Of a stretch of 64,000 nucleotides of DNA, positions 41,775 to 52,178 are shown in pieces (position 1 is the first letter of the stretch; each line of letters opens with the position of its first letter). The notes beneath the pieces are model-generated. The model did no database searches. It saw only the letters and a list, made by a program, of their open reading frames with translations, and was not told the origin of the DNA. Where the stretch lies: assembly GCF_039908645.1 (NCBI RefSeq), contig NZ_CP150917.1, positions 6,087,001-6,151,000 on the forward strand, given 5' to 3'. The DNA comes from Pseudomonas helvetica (lineage in GTDB: Bacteria > Pseudomonadota > Gammaproteobacteria > Pseudomonadales > Pseudomonadaceae). The position numbers were made by a program, and so were the translations under genes.

Positions 41775-42185
41775 TCAGAACGTGCAGTCGCCGCCATTCT
41801 TGGGTTGCGACTCAACCTCAAGCAGGGTCAGCTTCAAGGTCTTGCCACCCGGTGCCGGCCAGTCGATGTGCTGGCCAACCTTCAAACCGAGCAATGCGCT
41901 GCCTACCGGCGCCAGAATGGAAATCCGGCCTTCGTCGGCATTGGCGTCCTGTGGATAAACCAGGGTCAGGTGATAGTCCTTGCCACTGCTTTCTTCACGG
42001 CAATGCACACGCGAGTTCATGGTCACGACATCGGCAGGCACTTCATCGTGACCGACCAGCGTATCGGCGCGATCCAGTTCGGTTTGCAGCGCGATAACAC
42101 CTGGCAGCGAGTCATCCAGGCTGTCGATCAAACGCTCCAGACGTTGCACGTCCAGGCGGGTAAGGATGATGGAAGGTGCGGTCAT
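41775..42185 (-). CDS. rnk: Nucleoside diphosphate kinase regulator Rnk
   Basis: The 136-residue protein has an N-terminal coiled-coil pair (TRLDVQRLERLIDSL) and a GreA/GreB-like C-terminal domain (VYPQDANADEGRISILAPVGSALLGLKVG). Rnk binds RNA polymerase near the secondary channel and affects Ndk levels and alginate in P. aeruginosa. The start is ATG 42185 (MTAPSIILT). A hairpin and a tetranucleotide repeat lie just upstream. Confidence 0.92.
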   Translation of the reverse strand: MTAPSIILTRLDVQRLERLIDSLDDSLPGVIALQTELDRADTLVGHDEVPADVVTMNSRVHCREESSGKDYHLTLVYPQDANADEGRISILAPVGSALLGLKVGQHIDWPAPGGKTLKLTLLEVESQPKNGGDCTF

Positions 42186-42220
42186 GATTAAGGCAGACTC
42201 CTTTTTTCTGCACGACAAAA

Positions 42221-42252
42221 GCAAAACCCCGCCAGAAATAGGCGGGGTTTTC
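42221..42252. terminator. Terminator-shaped hairpin immediately upstream of rnk
   Basis: AAAACCCCGCC and GGCGGGGTTTT with loop AGAAATA. It lies only about 35 bp before the rnk start on the 5' side, so it either ends upstream transcripts or sits in the rnk leader as an attenuator. Confidence 0.7.
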
Positions 42253-42321
42253 ACGGACCTCGATGAGTTGAGGCGTATCCGGACACTATCACAGCTCAAA
42301 AAATATACAAGCCGCCGCCCC

Positions 42322-42351
42322 CCAACCAACCAACCAACCAACCAACCAACC
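42322..42351. repeat. Tetranucleotide tandem repeat (CCAA)n
   Basis: About seven units of CCAA lie in a row, followed by a C-rich run. Such runs vary by slippage. It is about 140 bp upstream of the rnk start, outside any gene. Confidence 0.9.
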
Positions 42352-42419
42352 ACTCAGCCCCCCCACTCAGGCCGGCCGGTAGGCCGCCGTGCTGTTGCTG
42401 TTGATCTTGATCCACCCGC

Positions 42420-42745
42420 CCCTATCGGGAGGCCGAGTGGAGGTGTTCATCAGGGGGTGGGCGCGCAGCGCCGTACGGCGCAGCCGGACACATCGAGAGG
42501 AGGTCGTCGCGAAGCAGACCGTAGGCGATGCCCCCTGATGAATGCCGGAATGAGGGAACGCCGAGCCTAGGCGAGGTGCCGTACGCTTGGGGCGAAGCCT
42601 TTTGGTTCCTTTTTGGCGTTTGAAAAAGGGACTCGCTGTAAGAGCGAAACCATAAGCGGCCGTTACCGCAGGAATGGATATGTACACCTGCGGGAGATGG
42701 GTCGGCTGTCAGGCCGCCATCGCGAGCAAGCTCAGCTCCTACGAG
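42420..42745. repeat. Structured intergenic element between rnk and the DUF1289 gene
   Basis: TTCATCAGGGGG (42446-42457) and CCCCCTGATGAA (42531-42542) form a perfect 12-bp inverted repeat around a 73-bp loop with an inner GCGCCGTACGGCGC palindrome (42467-42480). A REP-like half-site follows at about 42708-42741. From memory, similar sequences occur in many Pseudomonas genomes and are often mis-called as small proteins; I cannot verify that here. The long minus-strand frame over it (to 42796) has no ribosome site or domain. Confidence 0.55.
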
Positions 42746-42753
42746 TACGAGGA

Positions 42754-42978
42754 CTAGCGCGGGGATAAGTTCTTGCGCTGTTGGGCCTGGGCGCAAATCA
42801 CCCGGCGGCGATCATCGTCCGCCGAGCGCCATTCGCGGATATCTTCGACGTGGCGGAAACAACCCAGGCAGACTTTCTGCTCGTCCAGCCGACAGACGCT
42901 GGTGCACGGCGACGGCACCGCCGCGCTGACGTTGCTGTACAGCGGCTTCGGCGGACGGACAGGCGCTGCCTCGGTCAC
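42754..42978 (-). CDS. DUF1289-domain small protein
   Basis: The 74-residue protein has the DUF1289 cysteine set SPCTSVCRLDEQKVCLGCFR plus IREWRSADDDRR, likely binding a metal or Fe-S cluster. I place the start at GTG 42978, five bases beyond the cyaY stop and after GAAGGGC. A longer reading to 43098 overlaps cyaY by 116 bp and looks out of frame with any family sequence. Co-transcribed with cyaY. The function is unknown. Confidence 0.75.
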   Translation of the reverse strand: MTEAAPVRPPKPLYSNVSAAVPSPCTSVCRLDEQKVCLGCFRHVEDIREWRSADDDRRRVICAQAQQRKNLSPR

Positions 42979-42982
42979 CAGA

Positions 42983-43315
42983 TCACAGCCCTTCGAAATC
43001 AAGCTTGGCGCCGGCTTGCTCGCCGACAATGCGCTCAAGCATCTCGCCGAGCTGCTCTTCGCTCTTGTCACACATCCAGCGTTCACTTTCTTCGTCATAG
43101 TCGAAGTGGAAGCCGCCGGACACGGCCGCCAGCCACAGCTGACGCAGCGGCTCCTGGCGACTGAAGATCAACTGGCTGCCGCTTTCGAACTTGACGGTGA
43201 GCACACCGGCCGAGCTTTCCAGATCAACATCCAGGCCACTGTCATCGAAAATATCCTCCAGCGTTTGCTGGGTGGCATCGACCAGATCGTGGAAACGGGC
43301 TTCAGTCAAACTCAT
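42983..43315 (-). CDS. cyaY: Frataxin homologue CyaY
   Basis: The 110-residue acidic protein has an acidic first helix (MSLTEARFHDLVDATQQTLED) and the frataxin sheet (GVLTVKFESGSQLIFSRQEPLRQLWLAAVSGGFHF). CyaY binds iron and the cysteine desulfurase IscS and tunes Fe-S cluster assembly. It is divergent from lptM-lysA, as in other gamma-proteobacteria. Confidence 0.95.
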   Translation of the reverse strand: MSLTEARFHDLVDATQQTLEDIFDDSGLDVDLESSAGVLTVKFESGSQLIFSRQEPLRQLWLAAVSGGFHFDYDEESERWMCDKSEEQLGEMLERIVGEQAGAKLDFEGL

Positions 43316-43553
43316 TGCGGGAACCTCAGAAAATGTCTACTCACGCTCAAGCGCCGCAAGATACGGCCGAGCCCCAGCGATTGCAAAGGATACCGACCAC
43401 GCACCAGACAAGAGTAGAAAATATCGACACACCTTGCGCCGCTTGATCGCCTGCCCAGGCAAAGGCCCGCCGGACGGGTGGTCCATCGCATAGGCAAGCT
43501 GCCGGGTGGCCGGTATACTCCGGCGCAATTAACGCATTTTCAAGGATTTCGCC

Positions 43554-43727
43554 ATGAAGCGCCTGATCTCTTCCCTTGCTGCGCTCGTCGCGGTTGCCTG
43601 CCTTGTCACTGCCTGTGGTCAAAAAGGGCCGCTGTATCTGCCCGATGACAGCAAATCGCCTGAAGAACAGGCGAAGTCGTCGCAGTCCAAAGCGCACCAG
43701 CACAGCACCAGTACCAGCACCTACTAA
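43554..43727 (+). CDS. lptM: LptM (YifL) lipopeptide
   Basis: The 57-residue lipoprotein has leader MKRLISSLAALVAVACLVTAC with the lipidated Cys at residue 21 and then the fixed motif GQKGPLYLP. LptM helps the LptD-LptE translocon mature at the outer membrane. It precedes lysA by 9 bp and belongs to the same operon. Confidence 0.9.
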   Translation: MKRLISSLAALVAVACLVTACGQKGPLYLPDDSKSPEEQAKSSQSKAHQHSTSTSTY

Positions 43728-43736
43728 GGGAACATC

Positions 43737-44984
43737 ATGGACGCTTTTAACTACCGTGACGGTGAGCTGTTCGCGGAAGGTGTTGCCCTGTCCGCCATCG
43801 CCGAACGCTTTGGCACACCAACCTACGTCTACTCCCGCGCGCACATCGAAGCCCAGTATCTGGCGTACGCCGATGCCCTGGCCGGCACGCCGCACCTGGT
43901 CTGCTTTGCGGTCAAGGCCAACTCCAACCTGGGTGTACTGAATGTCCTGGCGCGTTTGGGCGCTGGTTTCGACATCGTCTCCGGTGGCGAGCTGGAACGT
44001 GTTCTGGCCGCCGGTGGCCAGGCCGACAAGATCGTTTTCTCGGGCGTCGGCAAGACCCGTGAAGACATGCGTCGCGCCCTGGAAGTCGGCGTGCACTGCT
44101 TCAACGTCGAATCCACCGACGAGCTCGAACGCCTGCAAGTCGTCGCGGCCGAGCTTGGCGTTCGCGCGCCGATCTCGCTGCGGGTCAACCCGGACGTCGA
44201 TGCCGGCACCCATCCGTACATTTCTACCGGTCTCAAGGAAAACAAGTTCGGCATCGCGATTGCCGACGCCGAAGACGTGTACGTCCGCGCCGCCCAACTG
44301 CCTAACCTGGAAGTGGTCGGTGTCGATTGCCACATCGGCTCGCAACTGACCACCCTGCCGCCCTTCATCGATGCCCTCGACCGCCTGCTGGCGCTGATCG
44401 ACCGCCTGGGCGATTGCGGAATCTACCTGCGCCACATCGACCTCGGCGGCGGTTTGGGCGTGCGTTATCGCGATGAAGAGCCGCCATTGGCTGCCGACTA
44501 CATCAATGCCGTACGCGAACGCATCGACGGTCGCGACCTGACGCTGGTGTTCGAGCCGGGCCGTTTCATCGTCGCCAACGCCGGCGTGCTGCTGACCCAG
44601 GTCGAGTACCTCAAGCACACCGAGCACAAAGACTTCGCCATCGTCGACGCAGCCATGAACGACCTGATCCGCCCGGCGCTGTATCAGGCCTGGATGGACG
44701 TCACGGCCGTGCGCCCGCGTGCAACTCCGGCACGCGCCTACGACATCGTCGGGCCGATCTGCGAAACCGGCGACTTCCTCGCCAAGGATCGCCATCTGGC
44801 ACTCGAAGAAGGCGACTTGCTGGCCGTGCATTCGGCCGGTGCGTACGGGTTCGTCATGAGCTCCAACTACAACACTCGCGGTCGCGCCGCTGAAGTGCTG
44901 GTGGACGGTGATCAGGCAATCGAAGTGCGTCGCCGCGAGACGGTAGCCGAGTTGTTTGCTGGCGAAAGCCTGCTGCCGGAGTAA
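43737..44984 (+). CDS. lysA: Diaminopimelate decarboxylase
   Basis: The 415-residue PLP enzyme makes lysine from meso-diaminopimelate. The PLP lysine is in [13 protein letters not shown] near residue 60; [16 protein letters not shown] and [11 protein letters not shown] are the fold III contacts. It lies between lptM and dapF (4-bp gap before the dapF ATG), so the consecutive steps of the pathway are encoded together. Confidence 0.97.
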   Translation: MDAFNYRDGELFAEGVALSAIAERFGTPTYVYSRAHIEAQYLAYADALAGTPHLVCFAVKANSNLGVLNVLARLGAGFDIVSGGELERVLAAGGQADKIVFSGVGKTREDMRRALEVGVHCFNVESTDELERLQVVAAELGVRAPISLRVNPDVDAGTHPYISTGLKENKFGIAIADAEDVYVRAAQLPNLEVVGVDCHIGSQLTTLPPFIDALDRLLALIDRLGDCGIYLRHIDLGGGLGVRYRDEEPPLAADYINAVRERIDGRDLTLVFEPGRFIVANAGVLLTQVEYLKHTEHKDFAIVDAAMNDLIRPALYQAWMDVTAVRPRATPARAYDIVGPICETGDFLAKDRHLALEEGDLLAVHSAGAYGFVMSSNYNTRGRAAEVLVDGDQAIEVRRRETVAELFAGESLLPE

Positions 44985-44988
44985 ACCC

Positions 44989-45819
44989 ATGCTGCTGCGT
45001 TTTACCAAGATGCATGGCCTGGGCAACGACTTCATGGTCCTCGACCTGGTCAGCCAGCACGCGCACATTCTGCCCAAGCATGCCAAGCAATGGGGCGATC
45101 GGCACACCGGTGTCGGTTTCGACCAATTGCTGATCGTCGAAGCGCCGAGCAACCCGGACGTGGATTTCCGTTACCGGATCTTCAACGCCGACGGTTCCGA
45201 AGTCGAGCAATGCGGCAACGGTGCACGCTGCTTCGCACGCTTCGTTCTGGACAAGCGCCTGACCGCCAAGCGGCAGATTCGCGTCGAGACCAAAAGCGGC
45301 ATTATCGAACTGGATATCCGCAACGACGGCCAGATCAGCGTCAACATGGGTGCACCGCGCCTGGTGCCGGCAGACATTCCGTTCCAGGCGCCCGCTCAGG
45401 CCTTGAGTTATCAGGTCGAGGTCGATGGCCAGACTATCGAACTGGCCGCGGTCTCCATGGGCAATCCCCACGCCGTCGTGCGGGTCAGCGACATCAACAA
45501 CGCGCCGGTGCATGAGCTGGGACCGAAGATCGAAAACCATCCGCGCTTCCCGGCGCGGGTCAATGTCGGTTTTCTCCAGGTCATCGACCGGAGCCGAGCG
45601 CAGTTGCGCGTCTGGGAGCGCGGCACCGGGGAAACCCAGGCCTGCGGGACCGGGGCCTGCGCTGCTGCAGTGGCCGCGATCAGCCAGGGGTGGATGGATT
45701 CGCCGCTATTGATCGACCTGCCTGGCGGGCGTTTGTCCATTGAATGGGCAGGTCCTGGCCAACCGGTGATGATGACCGGCCCGGCAGTACGCGTATACGA
45801 AGGACAAGTGCGTCTTTGA
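44989..45819 (+). CDS. dapF: Diaminopimelate epimerase
   Basis: The 276-residue enzyme interconverts LL- and meso-diaminopimelate. The two catalytic cysteines are in [11 protein letters not shown] (about residue 75) and [13 protein letters not shown] (about 221). The start is ATG 44989 ([14 protein letters not shown]), giving the standard length; the longer frame to 44956 reads into lysA. Confidence 0.97.
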   Translation: MLLRFTKMHGLGNDFMVLDLVSQHAHILPKHAKQWGDRHTGVGFDQLLIVEAPSNPDVDFRYRIFNADGSEVEQCGNGARCFARFVLDKRLTAKRQIRVETKSGIIELDIRNDGQISVNMGAPRLVPADIPFQAPAQALSYQVEVDGQTIELAAVSMGNPHAVVRVSDINNAPVHELGPKIENHPRFPARVNVGFLQVIDRSRAQLRVWERGTGETQACGTGACAAAVAAISQGWMDSPLLIDLPGGRLSIEWAGPGQPVMMTGPAVRVYEGQVRL

Positions 45820-45832
45820 GTGAGCGAAATAC

Positions 45833-46558
45833 ATGACTGATCAGCCTCAGGTTCCAGCCCCACAGCCCGACGAATCCCCTTCCGAAAGCCTGGAGGCGGC
45901 GGCGATTGCCGCGTACCTGGAGGCTCATCCGGATTTCTTCGTCGAGCACGAAGAACTGCTCCCGGCGCTGCGCATTCCGCACCAGCGCGGCGACACCATC
46001 TCGTTGGTCGAACGCCAGATGAAAATTCTGCGCGAACGCAACATCGAGATGCGCCATCGCCTCTCGCAACTGATGGACGTCGCCCGCGACAACGACCGGC
46101 TGTTCGACAAAACCCGCCGACTGACGCTCGCCTTGATGGACGCCAGCAGCCTGGACGACGTGGTCATCAGCGTCGAAGACAGCCTGCGCCAGGATTTCCA
46201 GGTGCCCTTTGTCAGCCTGATCCTGTTCAGCGACGAGCCCTTGCCGGTCGGGCGCTGGGTGACCAGTGCCGACGCGCAAAAGGCCATCGGCGGCTTGTTG
46301 TCCGAAGGCAAAACCGTCAGCGGCAGCCTGCGCGAACACGAGCTGGACTTCCTGTTTGGCGAAGAACAGCGCAAGCAGATCGGTTCGACGGCGGTAGTCA
46401 CCATCAGCCATCAAGGCCTGCACGGTGTCCTGGCGATCGCCAGTCGCGATCCGCAGCACTACAAAAGCTCGGTGGGCACGTTGTTCTTAAGCTACATCGC
46501 TGAAGTCATGGGCCGCGTACTGCCTCGGGTCAACACTTCCCTACGCTCGGTACGCTGA
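45833..46558 (+). CDS. DUF484-family protein
   Basis: The 241-residue protein has a Pro-rich start, a coiled-coil region (residues about 50-85) and a GAF-like domain. DUF484 proteins are conserved between dapF and xerC in gamma-proteobacteria, as here, but the function is unknown. The xerC ATG follows the stop by 2 bp. Confidence 0.85.
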   Translation: MTDQPQVPAPQPDESPSESLEAAAIAAYLEAHPDFFVEHEELLPALRIPHQRGDTISLVERQMKILRERNIEMRHRLSQLMDVARDNDRLFDKTRRLTLALMDASSLDDVVISVEDSLRQDFQVPFVSLILFSDEPLPVGRWVTSADAQKAIGGLLSEGKTVSGSLREHELDFLFGEEQRKQIGSTAVVTISHQGLHGVLAIASRDPQHYKSSVGTLFLSYIAEVMGRVLPRVNTSLRSVR

Positions 46559-46560
46559 CC

Positions 46561-47460
46561 ATGGAACGACAACTGGACGCCTACTGCGAGCACCTGCGCA
46601 GTGAGCGTCAGGTGTCGTCTCACACGCTGGAAGCCTATCGGCGCGACCTGAACAAGGTCCTGGCGCACTGCAAAAAACAGAACATCGGCAGCTGGACCGC
46701 GCTGGACATCCAGCGCCTGCGCAGCCTGATCGCTCGCCTGCACTCGCAAGGACAATCCTCGCGCAGCCTGGCGCGGCTGCTGTCGGCGGTACGCGGGCTC
46801 TATCACTACCTGAACCGCGAAGGCCTCTGCGACCACGACCCGGCCAACGGCCTGGCGCCCCCCAAGGGCGAGCGCCGCCTGCCGAAAACCCTCGACACCG
46901 ACCGGGCGCTGCAACTGCTCGATGGCGCCGTGGAAGACGACTTCATGGCGCGCCGCGACCAGGCGATTCTCGAGCTGTTTTACTCGTCCGGTTTACGCCT
47001 GTCGGAGCTGACCGGGCTCAACCTTGAACAGCTCGACCTGGCGGACGGCCTGGTGCAAGTACTCGGCAAGGGCAGCAAGACCCGAGTGCTGCCCGTCGGC
47101 AAGAAGGCCCGCGAAGCCCTGGAACTGTGGTTGCCGCTGCGCGCCATGGCGAACCCGGTGGACGATGCGGTATTCGTCAGCCAGAAAGGCCGGCGCCTCG
47201 GCTCACGGGCGGTTCAGGCGCGGGTCAAAGCCGTCGGCGAGCGCGAACTGGGGCAAAACCTGCACCCGCACATGTTGCGACATTCCTTCGCCAGCCACTT
47301 GCTGGAGTCCTCGCAAGACTTGCGTGCGGTACAGGAATTACTCGGCCACGCGGACATCAAAACCACGCAGATCTACACCCACCTGGACTTCCAGCACCTG
47401 GCCTCGGTCTACGACAGCGCCCATCCACGGGCCAAACGCATCAAAGGCGATGAGCAATGA
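46561..47460 (+). CDS. xerC: Tyrosine recombinase XerC
   Basis: The 299-residue recombinase resolves chromosome dimers at dif together with XerD. The catalytic residues are visible: Arg in [11 protein letters not shown] (about 146), Lys near 170, His-X-X-Arg in [15 protein letters not shown] (about 237-240), His in [13 protein letters not shown] (about 262) and Tyr at about 272. It is the standard housekeeping copy, not a phage integrase. The next gene overlaps the stop by 4 bp. Confidence 0.96.
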   Translation: MERQLDAYCEHLRSERQVSSHTLEAYRRDLNKVLAHCKKQNIGSWTALDIQRLRSLIARLHSQGQSSRSLARLLSAVRGLYHYLNREGLCDHDPANGLAPPKGERRLPKTLDTDRALQLLDGAVEDDFMARRDQAILELFYSSGLRLSELTGLNLEQLDLADGLVQVLGKGSKTRVLPVGKKAREALELWLPLRAMANPVDDAVFVSQKGRRLGSRAVQARVKAVGERELGQNLHPHMLRHSFASHLLESSQDLRAVQELLGHADIKTTQIYTHLDFQHLASVYDSAHPRAKRIKGDEQ

Positions 47461-48161
47461 CAATCCAACTGATCACCTTCGACCTCGACGACACCCTGTG
47501 GGACACCGCCCCGGTGATCGACAGCGCTGAAGCAGTGCTGCGCCAGTGGTTGGCCGAGCACACACCGAACCTCGGTGCCTTGCCGGTCGATCATTTGTGG
47601 GCGATTCGTGAGCGGGTATTGAGCCACGAACCAAGCCTCAAGCACCGCATCAGCGCCCTGCGCCGCCGGGTGCTGTTTCACGCACTGGAAGAAGCCGGTT
47701 ACGCCCATGAACAAGCCTGCGAGCTGGCCGATCAGGGCTTTGAAGTGTTTTTGCACGCACGACATCAGCTGGAAATCTTCCCCGAGGTGCAACCGACACT
47801 GGAGATTCTGGCCAATCACTACGCCTTGGGCGTGGTCACCAACGGCAATGCGGATGTGCGCCGCCTAGGGCTGGCGGATTACTTCAAGTTCATCTTGTGC
47901 GCAGAGGATATCGGCATCGCCAAACCCGATGCCCGGCTGTTCCACGAAGCCTTGAAACGCGGCGATGTAACAGCTGAGGCCGCCGTGCATATCGGCGATC
48001 ATCCCGGCGATGACATTGCCGGCGCTCAGCAGGCAGGGTTGCGGGCGATCTGGTTCAACCCGACCGGTAAAGCCTGGGAAGCCGACAAGGTGCCCGATGC
48101 CGAGATTCGCAGCTTGACCGAGTTGCCAGCGTTGTTGGCGCGGTGGAACTCGATTTCGTAG
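47457..48161 (+). CDS. HAD-superfamily hydrolase
   Basis: The 234-residue phosphatase-fold protein has the catalytic DxD motif in [12 protein letters not shown], motif [11 protein letters not shown] and motif [14 protein letters not shown] ([17 protein letters not shown]). The cap is of class I. Its ATG overlaps the xerC stop, so it is in the same operon; it is the last gene. Pseudomonads carry this gene at the same place. The substrate is unknown. Confidence 0.9.
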   Translation: MTIQLITFDLDDTLWDTAPVIDSAEAVLRQWLAEHTPNLGALPVDHLWAIRERVLSHEPSLKHRISALRRRVLFHALEEAGYAHEQACELADQGFEVFLHARHQLEIFPEVQPTLEILANHYALGVVTNGNADVRRLGLADYFKFILCAEDIGIAKPDARLFHEALKRGDVTAEAAVHIGDHPGDDIAGAQQAGLRAIWFNPTGKAWEADKVPDAEIRSLTELPALLARWNSIS

Positions 48162-48176
48162 CGTCCTCAAGATAGT

Positions 48177-48260
48177 CATCGCGGGCAAGCCTTGCTCCTA
48201 CGGGATTGTCGTCACCTGCTCGAACGACGCCAGTCTGTAGGAGCAAGGCTTGCCCGCGAT
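48177..48260. repeat. REP doublet, copy C
   Basis: The arms ATCGCGGGCAAGCCTTGCTC and its inverse are shared with copies at 17959 and 37039, but the spacer is different. Confidence 0.88.
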
Positions 48261-48287
48261 GCTTTTCGGTCTCTATTGTTTCACCCA

Positions 48288-48320
48288 TGAAAAAGCCCGC
48301 AGCGACGGCGGGCTTTTTCA
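48288..48320 (-). terminator. Intrinsic terminator after sutA
   Basis: AAAAAGCCCGC and GCGGGCTTTTT with a short loop, 20 bp past the sutA stop on the minus strand. Confidence 0.9.
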
Positions 48321-48339
48321 GCAAGCACGTAGCAGGCGC

Positions 48340-48666
48340 TTAGATAGGCCGGCTGCCGTACTTGTTATCAGGCTTCTTTGGCGGGTCCGCCACCACGTTG
48401 GCCTCGACTTCCTGAACCTTGCCACCTTTGGCAAGGAACTCTTCCATCGCGCGCGCCAGAGCATCACGCTCTTTGTTCTTGGCCTCGACACTCGGCAGCT
48501 CGTCTACCGACACCGCAGCCTTGGCCTTGCCTTTGGCGGTCGGGACCGGCGTGTCATCACCGCCATCGTCGTCAGCAACGTCTTCCGCCGCTGCTTCCAG
48601 GCCTTCTTCGGTCTCGTCTTCGTCGCCTACTTCGAGGTCGTCGTTTTCCAGATCATCGTCGCTCAT
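48340..48666 (-). CDS. sutA: SutA, small RNA-polymerase-binding regulator
   Basis: The 108-residue protein has a long acidic N-terminal tail (MSDDDLENDDLEVGDEDETE), a helical middle (VEAKNKERDALARAMEEFLAKGG) and a short C-tail ending SRPI. This is SutA, which binds RNA polymerase and helps transcription under slow growth in P. aeruginosa. It is a single gene with its own terminator. Confidence 0.9.
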   Translation of the reverse strand: MSDDDLENDDLEVGDEDETEEGLEAAAEDVADDDGGDDTPVPTAKGKAKAAVSVDELPSVEAKNKERDALARAMEEFLAKGGKVQEVEANVVADPPKKPDNKYGSRPI

Positions 48667-48768
48667 GTTCTACCTCATGACTTGCGAAAAGCAGATTAGT
48701 TATAGCCCAGCTTTGTCGTCTGTCGACGACCGCCGGAAAAAAATCAACATCCACTGGTAACCAGCGGT

Positions 48769-49194
48769 TTATGCCTCTTCACCGTGCACGGTGGCGAGGA
48801 CTTTGCGAGCACCGCCATGATCGCGGTGCTCACCCAGATAAACACCTTGCCAGCTACCTAACGCCAATCGGCCCGCCCTTATCGGCAGACTCAACTGACA
48901 GCCTAGCAAACTGGCCTTGAAGTGCGCCGGGAGGTCGTCCAGGCCTTCGTCGTTATGCTCATAGCCAGCTGTTCCTTGTGGGACCAGCCGATTGAAAAAC
49001 CGTTCGAAGTCGCGACGTACCGCCGGATCGGCGTTCTCGTTGATGGTCAACGACGCCGAGGTGTGCTGCAGCCACAAATGCAACAGACCGACCCGACATG
49101 CCTGGAGTTCAGGCAGGCCGGCGAGTAACTCGTCCGTTACCAGATGAAAGCCCCGGGGCCGTGCCCGCAGGGTTATCAGAGTCTGTTGCCACAT
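48769..49194 (-). CDS. YjbQ-family protein (UPF0047)
   Basis: The 141-residue protein ([20 protein letters not shown]) has the UPF0047 blocks [20 protein letters not shown] and [15 protein letters not shown], with the conserved histidine-rich core. YjbQ has weak thiamine-phosphate synthase activity and is proposed to bind metal. The start at ATG 49194 gives the family length; the frame extends nine codons further to 49221. Confidence 0.88.
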   Translation of the reverse strand: MWQQTLITLRARPRGFHLVTDELLAGLPELQACRVGLLHLWLQHTSASLTINENADPAVRRDFERFFNRLVPQGTAGYEHNDEGLDDLPAHFKASLLGCQLSLPIRAGRLALGSWQGVYLGEHRDHGGARKVLATVHGEEA

Positions 49195-49366
49195 ACAGTT
49201 CTCCGCACGTTCGGGGCGCATTCTAGCGCGCTCTGGGAAAAAACAAAGGCCCTAATATTCCTTCAATCATGTAAGCCATTGGCCGCGGAAAAACACTCGT
49301 CACAAACACCACTAAACGTGTGCGAAAAAACCTTTCAGCCGTACTTTCAGAGAAAAAATCCAGACA

Positions 49367-49398
49367 AAAAAATGCCCGGCAAGCCGGGCAAATTTTTA
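49367..49398 (-). terminator. Intrinsic terminator after amtB
   Basis: TTTGCCCGGC and GCCGGGCATTTTTTTG form a stem 10 bp past the amtB stop. Confidence 0.85.
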
Positions 49399-49407
49399 TG
49401 CGCTTGC

Positions 49408-50745
49408 TTACATGTTGTAGCCGCGCTCGTTGTGAAGCGCCAGATCGATACCCACCGACTCTTCTTCCTCGGTAACGCGCAGCCCCATGACGGCGTCGAG
49501 CACCTTGAGGATGATGAACGTGGCGATCGCGGTGTAGATCACCGTGAAACCCACGCCTTTGCACTGAATCCAGACTTGTGCCGCGATGTCGGTCACGGTG
49601 CCGAAGCCACCCAGTGACGGAGCTGCGAATACACCCGTGAGGATCGCGCCGAGGATACCGCCGATGCCGTGCACGCCGAAGGCGTCGAGGGAGTCGTCGT
49701 AACCCAGTTTGCGTTTCAGGGTCGTGGCGCAGAAGAAGCACACCACGCCCGCTGCCAGACCGATGATCATCGAGCCCATCGGGCCAACGGTACCCGCAGC
49801 CGGAGTGATCGCAACCAGACCGGCAACCACGCCCGAAGCGATACCCAGCGCGCTAGGTTTGCCGTGGGTCAGCCACTCGGCGAACATCCAGCCCAGGGCC
49901 GCTGCGGCGGTAGCAATCTGAGTTACCAGCATGGCCATACCGGCAGTGCCGTTGGCCGCTGCGGCGGAACCTGCGTTGAAACCGAACCAGCCCACCCACA
50001 ACATCGCGGCGCCCATCAGGGTGTAACCGAGGTTGTGCGGAGCCATCGGCGTGGTCGGGAAGCCTTTGCGCTTGCCCAGTACCAGGCACGCCACCAGACC
50101 TGCGACACCGGCGTTGATGTGAACCACGGTGCCGCCCGCGAAGTCGAGCACGCCCCAGTCGCCCAACAGCGAACCCGGACCACTCCAGACCATGTGCGCA
50201 ATCGGCGCGTAAACCACGGTGAACCAGATGCCCATGAACACCAGCATCGCGGAGAACTTCATCCGCTCGGCGAATGCACCGACGATCAGCGCCGGGGTGA
50301 TGATGGCGAAGGTCATCTGATAGGTGACAAACACCGCCTCGGGGAACAGCGCTGTAGGACCAGTAATACTGGCGGGCGTGATGCCGGCAAGGAAAGCCTT
50401 GGCGAAGCTGCCGACAAAGGAATTGAGGTTGACGACGTTGGCTTCCATACCCGTGGTGTCAAACGCCATGCTGTAGCCATAGAGGAACCACAGGATGGTG
50501 ACCAGGCCGGTAATGGCGAAGCACTGCATCATCAATGAGAGAACGTTTTTGGAACGAACCATGCCGCCGTAGAACAGCGCGAGGCCTGGAATGGTCATGA
50601 ACAGCACGAGGGCAGTAGAGGTCAACATCCAGGCGGTATCGCCGGAATTGAGGACTGGAGGAGCCACCGGATCTGCCGCCATGGCCAGGCCGGGCATTAC
50701 GATGGACAACAGGGCTCCTAGCCCTGCGAATTTACGCAGAGTCAT
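49408..50745 (-). CDS. amtB: Ammonium transporter AmtB
   Basis: The 445-residue membrane protein has a signal peptide (ending AMA) and eleven predicted helices. Ammonium-channel motifs are LALFYGGMVRSKN, DFAGGTVVHINAGVAGL (pore histidine) and FGVHGIGGILGA (second pore histidine). It takes up ammonium and is blocked by GlnK. It is 33 bp downstream of glnK in one operon, as usual. Confidence 0.96.
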   Translation of the reverse strand: MTLRKFAGLGALLSIVMPGLAMAADPVAPPVLNSGDTAWMLTSTALVLFMTIPGLALFYGGMVRSKNVLSLMMQCFAITGLVTILWFLYGYSMAFDTTGMEANVVNLNSFVGSFAKAFLAGITPASITGPTALFPEAVFVTYQMTFAIITPALIVGAFAERMKFSAMLVFMGIWFTVVYAPIAHMVWSGPGSLLGDWGVLDFAGGTVVHINAGVAGLVACLVLGKRKGFPTTPMAPHNLGYTLMGAAMLWVGWFGFNAGSAAAANGTAGMAMLVTQIATAAAALGWMFAEWLTHGKPSALGIASGVVAGLVAITPAAGTVGPMGSMIIGLAAGVVCFFCATTLKRKLGYDDSLDAFGVHGIGGILGAILTGVFAAPSLGGFGTVTDIAAQVWIQCKGVGFTVIYTAIATFIILKVLDAVMGLRVTEEEESVGIDLALHNERGYNM

Positions 50746-50778
50746 TTTGTTTTCTCCTGGGGCGTTGGGTTTGGCGGC

Positions 50779-51531
<753 letters not shown>

Positions 51532-51792
51532 ATGCTCGCACCCAAAGACTTCCTCGATGCCCTGAGCGGCACCGCCTCCCGCCTGTTCAGCGGCGAAACC
51601 CCGCTGCCAAAAAGCGAAATCGAAAGCCAGTTCAAAGCCCTGCTGCAAAGCGGCTTCAGCAAGCTTGATCTAGTGAGCCGGGAAGAATTCGACAGTCAGA
51701 TGGTCGTCCTGGCACGCACCCGGGCACGCCTTGAGAGCCTTGAGGCAAAAGTCGCCGAGCTGGAAGCCAAGCTGAATCCACCGACTGAATGA
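51532..51792 (+). CDS. ubiK: UbiK, ubiquinone biosynthesis accessory factor
   Basis: The 86-residue protein (formerly DUF526/YqiC) has an amphipathic N-terminal helix and a C-terminal coiled coil (LARTRARLESLEAKVAELEAKL). UbiK binds UbiJ and the membrane to help the aerobic ubiquinone pathway. ComM follows further on in P. aeruginosa; here a BRO-type gene and the comM fragment follow. Confidence 0.93.
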   Translation: MLAPKDFLDALSGTASRLFSGETPLPKSEIESQFKALLQSGFSKLDLVSREEFDSQMVVLARTRARLESLEAKVAELEAKLNPPTE

Positions 51793-51804
51793 CCCCACAA
51801 ATCC

Positions 51805-51835
51805 CCTGTGGGAGCGTGGCTTGCCCGCGATAAGG
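51805..51835. repeat. Single REP half-site
   Basis: CTGTGGGAGCGTGGCTTGCC and CGCGATAAGG match one arm of the other REP elements. No partner arm is nearby. Confidence 0.6.
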
Positions 51836-52029
51836 TCGGAACGACCTTCCAGCAATCAGGATTCAGCTCTACTTCCAGGCTGAGTCCTACAAAAACACCA
51901 CCGCTTTCCGATTGCGCCGCACAACCCCGGTTTCTAAGCTCACTTCAGCTGAATGTTCAGCACTGGGTTTGGCGACCCGGAAAGCTTGCGATGCACCGCG
52001 ACCACATCTGATATCGGGCGCTTCTTTCC

Positions 52030-52125
52030 CGACTCAAATTATGGCGGCTGTGTGTGGGAGATCTTCGGGTCTGCCGGTATTCGCTTGCACCGGTTCGCCA
52101 ACCCGCGCACAGCTGCCACCCTTAT
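52030..52125 (+). ncRNA. C4-antisense-like structured RNA in the antirepressor-gene leader
   Basis: A long helix joins 52042-52058 to 52102-52118: all 17 positions pair (with four G-U pairs). It encloses two hairpins, 52059-52072 (5 bp, UUCG tetraloop) and 52074-52093 (CCGGU/ACCGG). This three-way junction in front of a BRO-N gene resembles phage P1/P7 C4 RNA, which represses an antirepressor gene. The bases GUGGCAGUU (52142-52150), 30 bp before the start codon, can also pair with 52111-52119, the helix arm, giving an alternative fold. Assignment to the C4 family is inference from structure and context. Confidence 0.65.
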
Positions 52126-52178
52126 TGTTTGGCGACGATCAGTGGCAGTTTCCCTCAAGCGAACTTGGGTACTGCACC

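Noticed and set aside
42422..42796. 124-codon minus-strand reading over the intergenic element
   Set aside because: Follows the structured repeat rather than a protein family, no ribosome site, and overlaps the DUF1289 gene.
46561..47460. Phage or island integrase
   Set aside because: Length, motifs and the dapF-DUF484-xerC order identify it as the housekeeping XerC.
51912..52178. N-terminal extension of the BRO-N gene
   Set aside because: The extra 89 codons run through the structured RNA and lack family sequence; the domain begins after ATG 52179.
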